Positions 1 to 5,974 are shown, counted from the first letter of the stretch. The stretch is 6,246 nucleotides of DNA from a bacterium HR27 (GCA_002898975.1 BEID01000086.1:1-6246); one strand, 5' to 3'. A program made the numbers and translations. The notes: generated from the sequence alone by a model not told the origin.

Positions 1-2
1 CG

Positions 3-26
3 GAGCCAGACGCACAGAGCCAGACG
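3..26. repeat. 10-bp direct repeat GAGCCAGACG, two copies
   Basis: GAGCCAGACG occurs at 3-12 and again at 17-26, a period of 14 bp. It could be the last copies of a longer array cut by the window edge, a pair of protein-binding sites, or chance repetition in coding sequence. Confidence 0.5.
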
Positions 27-134
27 GATGACGGCAGGGCACGGAATAACACACCAGCGCTGAGGAGAAGCTACCTCGGTCGCTGGCAAGTGGGCAGGCG
101 CAACGAGCCCGGCTGGTCGCGAGACTTCGGGTAG
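3..134 (+). CDS. Possible 3' end of an upstream gene (partial, doubtful)
   Basis: Frame 3 stays open from the left edge to a TAG at 132-134 and would encode a 43-residue polar tail ending in SRDFG. About three quarters of its codons end in G or C, as in the real genes here. It also uses AGG/AGA arginine codons, which are less common in the pump gene. It contains the strong stem-loop at 54-86, which could argue for non-coding RNA instead. No start lies inside the window and I do not recognise the product. Frame 1 is also open for its first 20 codons, so openness alone is weak support. Confidence 0.2.
   Translation, partial: EPDAQSQTDDGRARNNTPALRRSYLGRWQVGRRNEPGWSRDFG
54..86 (+). other. Strong stem-loop in the upstream leader
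   Basis: CCAGCG (54-59) plus CTGAGG (60-65) pair with CCTCGG (74-79) and CGCTGG (81-86). This gives a 12-bp stem with one G-U pair, one bulged T (80) and an 8-nt loop. No T-run follows, so it does not look like an intrinsic terminator. Weaker helices follow: GGGC/GCCC near 97-110 and GGCG/CGCC at 134-149, with GGTAG/CTACC (130-134/158-162) as an alternative pairing. I could not match this to a riboswitch class I know. It may be a structured leader, a small RNA, or part of an upstream coding tail. Confidence 0.5.
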
Positions 135-259
135 GCGATGTCCGACGCCCTTCTTGTCTACCGGTTAATCAGACTAGAGGGTGACCGTCCCCATGCCGAA
201 AACGCACCTCCTTGTCACAGCCATTGCAATAATTTCTTCATATTTCGCCACCTGGGGTA

Positions 260-268
260 TGGTATAGT
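260..268 (+). promoter_or_regulatory. Candidate extended -10 promoter element
   Basis: TGG followed by TATAGT (263-268) fits the TGn-TATAAT extended -10 pattern with one mismatch, inside an AT-rich island. No good -35 hexamer lies 16-18 bp upstream, as expected if the extended -10 carries the activity. TTGTCA at 212-217 is a good -35 match but too far away. Transcription would start near 275, giving a leader of about 80 nt to the first gene. This is a pattern match only. Confidence 0.35.
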
Positions 269-346
269 AGTGGTGCTTAGGTGCGATCGGATCAGTGGGG
301 CAAGATACCGGGTCGCTCCTGCATGGGGCTGTGCGTCTCGTTCGTT

Positions 347-353
347 GGAGGTG
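347..353 (+). promoter_or_regulatory. Ribosome-binding site of the 76-aa gene
   Basis: GGAGGTG lies four nucleotides before ATG 358. It favours that ATG over the in-frame ATG at 295, which has no such site. Confidence 0.8.
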
Positions 354-357
354 CGCA

Positions 358-588
358 ATGTTCGACTTCGAAGACTACGTGGAGACCGAGACCGCTATCG
401 CCGTCTTGGCGACGGCACTCATCTTGTCGCCGCGTGCCCGCCGGACCCTACGTCGGGGTCTCGTCTACGGTCTAGCCGGTGCGTTGACCGTTGCCGAAGC
501 TAGCCGCTCACTGCTCCGCGGCGTTCGCGAAGGGTTCGCCGCTGCCACGACTCGCGTCCGCTCAGCTTCGATGGTCAACCCGCAGTGA
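358..588 (+). CDS. Small hydrophobic/basic protein, 76 aa, putative pump accessory
   Basis: I do not recognise the family. The 76-residue product has an acidic N-terminus (MFDFEDYVETE) and a short hydrophobic run at about residues 12-24. A very basic patch follows (RARRTLRR, 26-33), then a second glycine/alanine-rich hydrophobic run at about 34-46 and an amphipathic, arginine-containing tail. This suggests a helical hairpin or a membrane-anchored helix with basic cytoplasmic flanks. There are no cysteines or histidines, so it is not an obvious metal chaperone. The start is set by GGAGGTG four nucleotides upstream of ATG 358. It is the first gene of a tight unit: the next gene begins 13 nt after its stop, and the giant P-type ATPase follows. 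Small membrane proteins of this size sit beside mycobacterial metal ATPases (DUF1490/PacL). An accessory or scaffolding role is inferred from that context only. Confidence 0.75.
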   Translation: MFDFEDYVETETAIAVLATALILSPRARRTLRRGLVYGLAGALTVAEASRSLLRGVREGFAAATTRVRSASMVNPQ

Positions 589-591
589 GGC

Positions 592-597
592 GGAGGG
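592..597 (+). promoter_or_regulatory. Ribosome-binding site of the 131-aa gene
   Basis: GGAGGG lies four nucleotides before ATG 602, the same spacing as the preceding gene. It supports this start over the in-frame ATG at 491, which would overlap the previous gene by about 100 bp. Confidence 0.8.
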
Positions 598-601
598 CAC
601 G

Positions 602-997
602 ATGAGCGAGCAGGAACGGACCGATCAGGCTATACCTGCGTCTCCGGATTCCGCTGCTCCGGGTGAAGAGCCGAGCGAAGCGGAGCCAGCTCCGCACCGC
701 TCCCCTCGTCGCAGTGGTCGCCGGGCTACTGCACAGGAGACCACCGTGGCAGCGACGAACGGTGCGACGGCCGGCTCGAGCGAGGAGGTAACGGTACCGC
801 CGCAGGTGGTGCGGGCCGAGCAGTTGCTGGAAGCGGCGATACTGTGGGCCGTTGCAATCGGGAGCGTCCTCGCTCGGCGCGGGCGCTGGCTGGTAGGGCG
901 TGCTCGCGAGGAGATGGAAGACATCCTCGCCGAGGCAGAGGTCTTGCACCGTCAGTGGCAGAGCGCTCGGCAGGCGCCCCAGCAGCACGAGCGTTGA
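602..997 (+). CDS. Single-pass membrane protein with disordered N-terminus, 131 aa
   Basis: I do not recognise the family with certainty. Residues 1-66 are low-complexity: acidic and proline/serine-rich to about 30, a basic patch at 32-41 (HRSPRRSGRR), then alanine/threonine-rich, so probably disordered. Residues 68-91 form one hydrophobic helix (LLEAAILWAVAIGSVLA). A basic stop-transfer stretch (ARRGRWLVGRAR) and a charged amphipathic helix to about 121 follow (EEMEDILAEAEVLHRQ). The C-terminus is glutamine-rich and ends QQHER; His116 and His129 are the only C-terminal histidines. The gene starts 13 nt after the preceding stop and ends 67 nt before the pump start, so co-transcription is likely. 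A membrane helix followed by a charged helix resembles the plan of DUF1490/PacL proteins, which partner P-type ATPases. The aspartate/histidine tail motif of PacL is absent, so the link is only an analogy. Confidence 0.75.
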   Translation: MSEQERTDQAIPASPDSAAPGEEPSEAEPAPHRSPRRSGRRATAQETTVAATNGATAGSSEEVTVPPQVVRAEQLLEAAILWAVAIGSVLARRGRWLVGRAREEMEDILAEAEVLHRQWQSARQAPQQHER

Positions 998-1032
998 CCG
1001 CGACAGAGACTCGAGGACGTCCCCGTTCGACG

Positions 1033-1055
1033 GATACTCGTCAGGAGGGAGTATC
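1033..1055 (+). promoter_or_regulatory. Hairpin with Shine-Dalgarno in its loop, upstream of the pump
   Basis: GATACTC (1033-1039) and GAGTATC (1049-1055) are perfect 7-nt inverted repeats. The 9-nt loop contains AGGAGG (1043-1048), the only good ribosome-binding site before the pump. From AGGAGG to ATG 1065 is 16 nt, against four nucleotides for the other three genes here. The hairpin may modulate translation, or act as a protein-binding or mRNA-processing site. An AUC codon at 1053-1055 lies in frame at exactly the four-nucleotide spacing. Confidence 0.5.
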
Positions 1056-1064
1056 GCTCGACCG

Positions 1065-4000
1065 ATGACAGCCGATGCTCCTCAGGTACGGGTTGTCCAT
1101 CGGCTACCCGGGCGTGTGCGCTTCCGGATCGACGCCACGGAGCGGCTCCCGGCCGAGCAGATCACGCGGGCTCTTCGCCTTCCCGGGATAGTGTCCGTGC
1201 GCACGAACTCGGATACCGGGAGCGTTCTCGTCACGTTCGTGCCGGATCGGATCGACGAACAGGAACTCCTCGCCACGCTCACCAGGGAACTCTCCGGCGA
1301 TCCCTCGGCCCCGAGTCGCGCCCACCATCATCCACCTGTGCACATCGAGCACCGCACCCAGCGTCGTACCGCTGAGGGCCGAGAGCGACTACGCGTGCGC
1401 CTCGCCGTCAGGGGGCTCGAGGGCAATCAGCACCTCGCGCAGGTCATCGAGCGCGAACTCGCTCGCTTCGCCACCGTCACAGTCCGCGCGAGTGCCATCA
1501 CCGGGCGTGTGCTGGTCGAGCATGACCCCGAAACAACCCCGCTCGATCAGCTCCTGGAGACAATAACCGGCATCGACCTTCCCGAACTGGTTCTCCCGAG
1601 TCAGCGCACCGTCACACCGACCGATCGGGCTCCGCTGTACTATGCGGCCTGGCGTGCCACTGCTAGTGCTACAGCACTGGGTCTTTTAGCGGTGCGGCAG
1701 CTCCTGGGCGGTACCGGCCATCTCACCTCGAACCCTCTCCCGGTCTATATCGCCGACGCGGTAACGGTCTTACGTGGCTTTCCCCAGTTGCGCGAGGGTC
1801 TACGGCGTTTGCTTGGCCCCTTCGCAGCCGATATCCTGACGAGTTCGGCCAGTATCGCCAGCCAAGTGGCGAGTAACCAACAGCTTGGGCTTCTCGTCAG
1901 CCTCAGCGAATCGCTCCGCCTCCTGTCAGCTCTGCTCCCCTGGCGCCGTGCCTGGGAGCGCTACGAAGCCATGGCCCTGAGGAACTCTCCCGCTCGGCCA
2001 GGGGAACAGCGTACGCTGCGGCGCGGTGAGCGCGCCCCGTTCGCACTGCGCGTCTCCCATGGTTCGGTAACGATACTCGCGCCGGACTGCTCCATCCGGA
2101 CTGTCGAACCCGAGCAGACTGTTCCGAGCGGCGCGCTCCTGCTCGATGGCGAAGTGAGTGGGTCTGTAGAGCTGCCCGACCGGAGCCCCGCATTCGCCGC
2201 TGGCGCACCCAAGCCGGTGCTCCTCGAGCGCTATCTCCGCCTCATCACCCCCCTCGCCTTCGCCTACGCCGGACTCGTTGGTCTGTTCACTCGCTCGCTC
2301 GGAGCAGCTGCCCGTGCACTGGTGCTGGTCAACGCACGTTCAGCGCTCATCGGAGCCGAAGCTGCCGACCTCGGAGCAATCGCCCGTAGCATACGGAATG
2401 GCGCCCTCTCGACAGTTCTCCGCTCGAACCGGCGAATCACCTCGCCGACCGTAGTCGTACTCGATCATCCCGCTCTGCTCACGCACGGCTTCGAACTCGA
2501 CCGCTGTCTCCCGCTGGATGAGCAGCTGACGGTCGCAGACGCGCTGATCGCCGCAGCAACGCTCGCTCAGCGTACCCCCTGGCGTTCCGCTTTTCCTCAG
2601 CCGACGCAGGACCCCCAGATCAACGGTCTCGACCGGTCGAGCCTACGACTCGAACCTCGGCCGCTCGCCCCAGTCCCCGGTGTGCCGGAGACTTCCCTCC
2701 TCGATGCTCCTGTCATCCTCACGCTCGAATCGGCGCAGGAGGGGCGTCCTCTCGCCCTCTATACCCTCCGCCCGAGCGTCAGCGAGCAAGCACGCATCCT
2801 TAGCCGGGCCTGCCGAGCAGCTCGCATACGACTGATCGTTCGCCTCGATGAGCGACGACGCCTACCCTGGCTCCAGCTACCCGGTCTCGAGTACGAACCG
2901 GCGGCAGACGCAGCACAACTCGTCCAGCGACTCCGTGAGCGTGGTGAAGTCGTCCTCTTCGTCACCGACGGGGTAAGCGGGAGCAGTGGTTTGACGTCGA
3001 GTCACCTCGGCGTCCTGATCGCATCCAGTCGCCACCCGCTGGACATTCCTGCCGACCTGATCGTTCCTGATCTTGGCACCGTTGCAGCGCTCCTCGAAAC
3101 CGCCCAACGGCGCGACCAAGCCGTGCGCGACAGTGTTGTCCTCTCGCTGGCTGCGAACGTCGTCTCGCTCGGTATCGGCTTTGGTTTGGCGCCACCGCCG
3201 GTTCTCGTCAGCCTTCTCGTCAGTGGTAGCGCGTTCCTCGCACTGGTCGCGGGTTGGGTTCGTCTGTGGGGAGGGACCTGTCGAACGACCCTACCGTTCG
3301 TCGAACCTGAACCGGAACGGTGGGCGGCTCTTCCACCCGAAGCGGTACTCCAGAAGCTGCGCAGTCGACCGGAGGGCCTCTCGGATGCCGAGGCGAGGCA
3401 GCGGCGTACTGCAATACCGGTGGAAACGGGCGAGAACCCGTGGCTCCGGGCACTGATCAGCCAGGCGAGTTCGCCACTTCTGGCTATCATGGCTGCGGGC
3501 GCCGGACTGTCGCTGGCGGTCGGTGCTTCGCTCGATGTGGCGATCATCCTGGCGACGCTCCTGTTCAACGTCGCTATCGGAGTTTGGCAGGAAGAGCGTG
3601 TCTCCCGAGCGACTGCCCAGCTGGCCGAGCTGAGCACACCACCTGCGCGCATCCTCCGGAACGGTGAGGAACGGTTGGTCCCAGCCAGTGAGGTGGTGCC
3701 TGGTGACATCATCCTCTTGAACTACGGGGATCGGGTACCAGCGGACGCGCAACTCCTCGAGGCGGACAACTTGCTCGTGGACGAGTCAGCCCTCACCGGG
3801 GAGTCGTCGCCGGTAGTCAAGGATGCAGCCGCAGCCGACGAGCGCGCCATCGTACTGGCTGGTTCTGATGTCATCAGTGGCACTGGGCGGGCGGTCGTCG
3901 TCGCCGTCGCTGAGGAGACACGGCTCGGCGCGACCAAGCAGGCACTGCAATTCATCCAAGAGGACAGCGAAGTGCTCGCCGCTCGCCTGGCTCAATTCAC

Positions 4001-5852
4001 CCGGCTGAGCCTACCCGTATCAGTCGGTGCGGCTGCGCTGGTAACAGCCGTCGGGATCCTACGTGGTGCTCCGCCCGGTCCGCAACTCGCTCTAGGCGCT
4101 AGCCTGGCGATCGCAGCTGTCCCGGAGGGATTGCCGCTCTTGAGTCGGTTCAGTGAAGCGGCGACCGCTCGCCGCCTCGCACGGCGCGGCATCCTCGTCC
4201 GGCGGATCTCGGCCGTGGAGGCACTCGGTCGCGTGAACGTCGTCTGTGTCGACAAGACGGGCACCTTGACCTATGGCAAGCTCCGCGTCCAGAAAATCGC
4301 CGCACCTAACCGTATCGAGTCGCTCAGCCGTAACTGCTCCGATGCGGCACGAGCTGTGCTCCTATCTGCCGTTCTGGCCAGTCCCCGAGCCGAATCGGTG
4401 CAGACGCTTGTGCACTCGACCGACGCGGCGATCTTCGAAGCAGCCCAGGAACTCGGTCTGGCGGTCAATAACGGGCAAAACCGCTATGACGAGTTGCCGT
4501 TCGATTCGCTCCGTCCCTACCACGCAGTTCGCTATATCGATCGAACGGTCATCAAGGGGAGTCCCGAGTTCCTCCTGCCGCGAGTCAGTCGCGTCCGGTT
4601 CAGCGACGGTACGACCGTTGCGAACGATACACAACAGTCAGTTGCCTTGCACGAGACAGCGTTGGCACTCGCTCGGGAGGGTCTTCGTGTCCTGCTCGTG
4701 ACTGAGGGTTCTCCAGAGACGGCACTCGAGGATCCACGCGATCTTGTCGCCCTCGGTTTCGTAGGGATCGCCGATAGCTTGCGTCCGGCCGTTGCCGAAG
4801 CCGTTCGGCGGTGCCAGGAGGCTGGCGTCCGGATCATCATGATCACAGGCGACCACCCGCTTACCGCCGAGGTCATTGCTCGCCGAGCCGGTCTGCCTGT
4901 CCACCCCGACCAGGTTCTGACAGCCACTGACCTGCGTGAACTCGACGATCGCACCTTGTCCGAAAAGCTAGCCACGACGACCGTTGTCGCTCGGGCCACG
5001 CCGCTCGACAAGCTGCGCATCGTCCAACTGCTCCGCGCCCGCGGCCAGGTGGTTGCCATGACTGGCGACGGCGTCAACGATGCGCCGGCACTCCGGTTGG
5101 CCGATGTCGGGATCGCGATGGGTTGGGGCACAGCAGTGGCGCGTGAGGCAGCCGATCTGGTCCTCGTCGACGATGACTTCGCGGCGGTCGTCGATGCACT
5201 CATCGAGGGACGTCGCTTTTGGCGGAACATGCGACGAGCTGTGGCGCTGCTGCTGGGTGGCAACTTGGGCGAGCTGGGGATGATCGCCATTCCTGCCCTG
5301 GTCAATGCCTTCCCCCCACTGAATACCCGCCAAGTGCTCATGGTCAACCTCATCACCGATGTTCCCCCAGCACTTGCGATCGCCTTCCAAGAGCCACGCC
5401 ACCGCCGCTTAGTCGACCTCGCCCGCGAAGGGGAGGTCGCGCTCGATCGCTCGCTGCGCATCGACGTCTTCCGCCGCGCAGCTGCGACCGCCCTGCCTGC
5501 CGCCGTCGCTGCCCTTTGGGCTTCCCGGGCAGTGCCAGCTGAAGCCAGCACCATCGGGTTCGCTTCCCTCGTGCTCGGCCAACTCGCGCAGGCCATCGAA
5601 CTCAGTGCGACCGGAAGCGGCCTGACACCGTCCCTGCTCTCCAGCATCGCCGCCTCAACAGCGGTCTTGGCCGCCACGCTCGCTGTCCCACCACTCCGCA
5701 CTGTACTCGGCCTCTCACCACTCAGCCCGACTGGTCTTTTCGCCGTCGGTTCGGCCACTGCGGCGACGATTCTGGTGAGTCGCCTCACGACGCTGATCGT
5801 CCGCGAGCTGCCCGCTCCGGCACCGGCATTCGCTGCCCCAGTGACGGCCTGA
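1065..5852 (+). CDS. Giant P-type cation-transporting ATPase, CtpH/CtpI-like, 1,595 aa
   Basis: This ATP-driven membrane cation pump is about twice the usual P-type length, close to mycobacterial CtpH/CtpI. Domains: HMA_2-like repeats at 7-76 and 107-175, without CxxC, separated by a His cluster (87-96); a degenerate P1B-like body (about 189-736); Cation_ATPase_N-like region (751-795); intact P2-type body. Visible motifs: TGES 911-914, PEGLP 1020-1024, phosphorylated Asp1063 in DKTGTLT, KGSPE 1164-1168, TGD 1261-1263, Lys1316, TGDGVND 1333-1339. The C-terminal body shows M1-M10; M10 is about 1556-1579. Glu1021, Asn1400, Glu1403, Asn1428, Thr1431 and Asp1432 occupy SERCA Ca2+-ligand positions, and Gln1506 in M8 resembles PMCA. 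The nucleotide-binding domain is compact: 198 residues from DKTGT to TGD, against about 350 in SERCA. Ca2+ or another hard divalent cation is inferred as substrate; Mg2+ or Mn2+ remain possible. ATG 1065 is the first in-frame ATG after AGGAGG; an upstream in-frame ATG at 900 lies inside the preceding gene. Confidence 0.9.
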   Translation: MTADAPQVRVVHRLPGRVRFRIDATERLPAEQITRALRLPGIVSVRTNSDTGSVLVTFVPDRIDEQELLATLTRELSGDPSAPSRAHHHPPVHIEHRTQRRTAEGRERLRVRLAVRGLEGNQHLAQVIERELARFATVTVRASAITGRVLVEHDPETTPLDQLLETITGIDLPELVLPSQRTVTPTDRAPLYYAAWRATASATALGLLAVRQLLGGTGHLTSNPLPVYIADAVTVLRGFPQLREGLRRLLGPFAADILTSSASIASQVASNQQLGLLVSLSESLRLLSALLPWRRAWERYEAMALRNSPARPGEQRTLRRGERAPFALRVSHGSVTILAPDCSIRTVEPEQTVPSGALLLDGEVSGSVELPDRSPAFAAGAPKPVLLERYLRLITPLAFAYAGLVGLFTRSLGAAARALVLVNARSALIGAEAADLGAIARSIRNGALSTVLRSNRRITSPTVVVLDHPALLTHGFELDRCLPLDEQLTVADALIAAATLAQRTPWRSAFPQPTQDPQINGLDRSSLRLEPRPLAPVPGVPETSLLDAPVILTLESAQEGRPLALYTLRPSVSEQARILSRACRAARIRLIVRLDERRRLPWLQLPGLEYEPAADAAQLVQRLRERGEVVLFVTDGVSGSSGLTSSHLGVLIASSRHPLDIPADLIVPDLGTVAALLETAQRRDQAVRDSVVLSLAANVVSLGIGFGLAPPPVLVSLLVSGSAFLALVAGWVRLWGGTCRTTLPFVEPEPERWAALPPEAVLQKLRSRPEGLSDAEARQRRTAIPVETGENPWLRALISQASSPLLAIMAAGAGLSLAVGASLDVAIILATLLFNVAIGVWQEERVSRATAQLAELSTPPARILRNGEERLVPASEVVPGDIILLNYGDRVPADAQLLEADNLLVDESALTGESSPVVKDAAAADERAIVLAGSDVISGTGRAVVVAVAEETRLGATKQALQFIQEDSEVLAARLAQFTRLSLPVSVGAAALVTAVGILRGAPPGPQLALGASLAIAAVPEGLPLLSRFSEAATARRLARRGILVRRISAVEALGRVNVVCVDKTGTLTYGKLRVQKIAAPNRIESLSRNCSDAARAVLLSAVLASPRAESVQTLVHSTDAAIFEAAQELGLAVNNGQNRYDELPFDSLRPYHAVRYIDRTVIKGSPEFLLPRVSRVRFSDGTTVANDTQQSVALHETALALAREGLRVLLVTEGSPETALEDPRDLVALGFVGIADSLRPAVAEAVRRCQEAGVRIIMITGDHPLTAEVIARRAGLPVHPDQVLTATDLRELDDRTLSEKLATTTVVARATPLDKLRIVQLLRARGQVVAMTGDGVNDAPALRLADVGIAMGWGTAVAREAADLVLVDDDFAAVVDALIEGRRFWRNMRRAVALLLGGNLGELGMIAIPALVNAFPPLNTRQVLMVNLITDVPPALAIAFQEPRHRRLVDLAREGEVALDRSLRIDVFRRAAATALPAAVAALWASRAVPAEASTIGFASLVLGQLAQAIELSATGSGLTPSLLSSIAASTAVLAATLAVPPLRTVLGLSPLSPTGLFAVGSATAATILVSRLTTLIVRELPAPAPAFAAPVTA
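1323..1352 (+). other. His-rich linker between the two HMA_2-like domains
   Basis: This segment encodes residues 87-96 of the pump, HHHPPVHIEH: five histidines and one glutamate in ten residues. It lies in the linker between two HMA_2-like domains that lack the usual CxxC metal site. It is a plausible soft or borderline metal-binding or sensing tail (Zn, Ni, Co, Cu). Binding is inferred from composition only. Confidence 0.6.
1629..3272 (+). other. Degenerate P1B-like ATPase half inside the pump
   Basis: Residues 189-736 follow the order of a P-type ATPase but lack every catalytic signature. An N-terminal membrane region covers about 189-292. An actuator-like stretch at 328-378 has LPDRS where LTGES is expected. 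A membrane pair at 391-428 has Ala-Arg-Ser (424-426) at the CPC position of P1B pumps. Asp467 is kept in LDHPALLT at the DKTGTLT position. TDGVSGS at 634-640 replaces TGDGVND, and a final membrane pair lies at 690-736. I infer an ancient fusion or duplication with loss of catalysis, now serving a regulatory, structural or dimer-like role. The alignments are by eye. Confidence 0.6.
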
Positions 5853-5872
5853 ACCGCTGGATTCACGGTTCA
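5850..5872 (+). other. Small inverted repeat overlapping the pump stop codon
   Basis: TGAACCG (5850-5856) and CGGTTCA (5866-5872) form a perfect 7-bp stem with a 9-nt loop. The TGA stop codon of the pump is the first three bases of the stem. No T-run follows directly. It may protect the mRNA 3' end or form part of the termination region. Confidence 0.4.
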
Positions 5873-5882
5873 CGGGGAATTG

Positions 5883-5913
5883 CGAGCGCTGCCTGGCTCG
5901 ATGGCTGATTTTT
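5883..5913 (+). terminator. Weak candidate intrinsic terminator after the pump
   Basis: CGAGC (5883-5887) pairs with GCTCG (5896-5900) across an 8-nt loop, and TTTTT follows at 5909-5913. The stem is only 5 bp and the T-run starts eight bases after it, so efficiency is doubtful. The downstream gene may be partly read through from the pump. I found no convincing separate promoter between 5853 and 5984. Confidence 0.3.
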
Positions 5914-5974
5914 AACGCGCTGGTCAAAACTCGTGCTCCCATCCGGCTATTCTCCAACCAGGAGCGATGAGGGT

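Larger units (their letters stand above)
135..357. other. Non-coding leader upstream of the three-gene unit
   Basis: I see no convincing gene here. A reading frame opening at ATG 138 has no ribosome-binding site and runs out of frame into the next gene. The stretch from about 205 to 275 is clearly richer in A and T than the rest of the window and probably carries the promoter. The part closest to the first gene (about 275-357) would be the untranslated leader. Confidence 0.5.

Noticed and set aside
212..217. TTGTCA as a -35 box
   Set aside because: It is a good hexamer, but no acceptable -10 lies 16-18 bp downstream, and the best -10 (263-268) is about 45 bp away.
295..357. Longer start at ATG 295 for the 76-aa protein
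   Set aside because: It has no Shine-Dalgarno, whereas ATG 358 has GGAGGTG at 4 nt. The extra 21 residues would cross the leader.
138..503. Forward frame of 121 codons starting at ATG 138
   Set aside because: It has no ribosome-binding site and covers the AT-rich promoter-like island. Past 358 it runs out of frame through the better-supported 76-aa gene, where its translation becomes arginine-rich noise.
900..1064. Upstream extension of the pump to an ATG at 900 (55 extra residues)
   Set aside because: It would overlap about 98 bp of the 131-aa gene. It has an Arg/Ser-rich sequence unlike a protein N-terminus and no ribosome-binding site; AGGAGG at 1043-1048 points to a later start.
3002..3712. 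Antisense open frame of 236 codons on the - strand
   Set aside because: It is a shadow of the pump gene with Ser/Arg/Thr-rich composition and no recognisable motif.
4251..4271. Classification of the pump as a heavy-metal (P1B) exporter because of its HMA-like domains
   Set aside because: The catalytic half has PEGLP instead of CPC in M4, a KGSPE-type nucleotide-binding domain and six C-terminal helices with Ca-type ligands. Only the inactive half looks P1B-like.
4532..5866. Long antisense open frame of 444 codons on the - strand
   Set aside because: It lies wholly opposite the catalytic C-terminal half of the pump. Its translation is low-complexity Ser/Arg/Ala-rich, typical of a shadow frame in GC-rich DNA. 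No domain or ribosome-binding context supports it.
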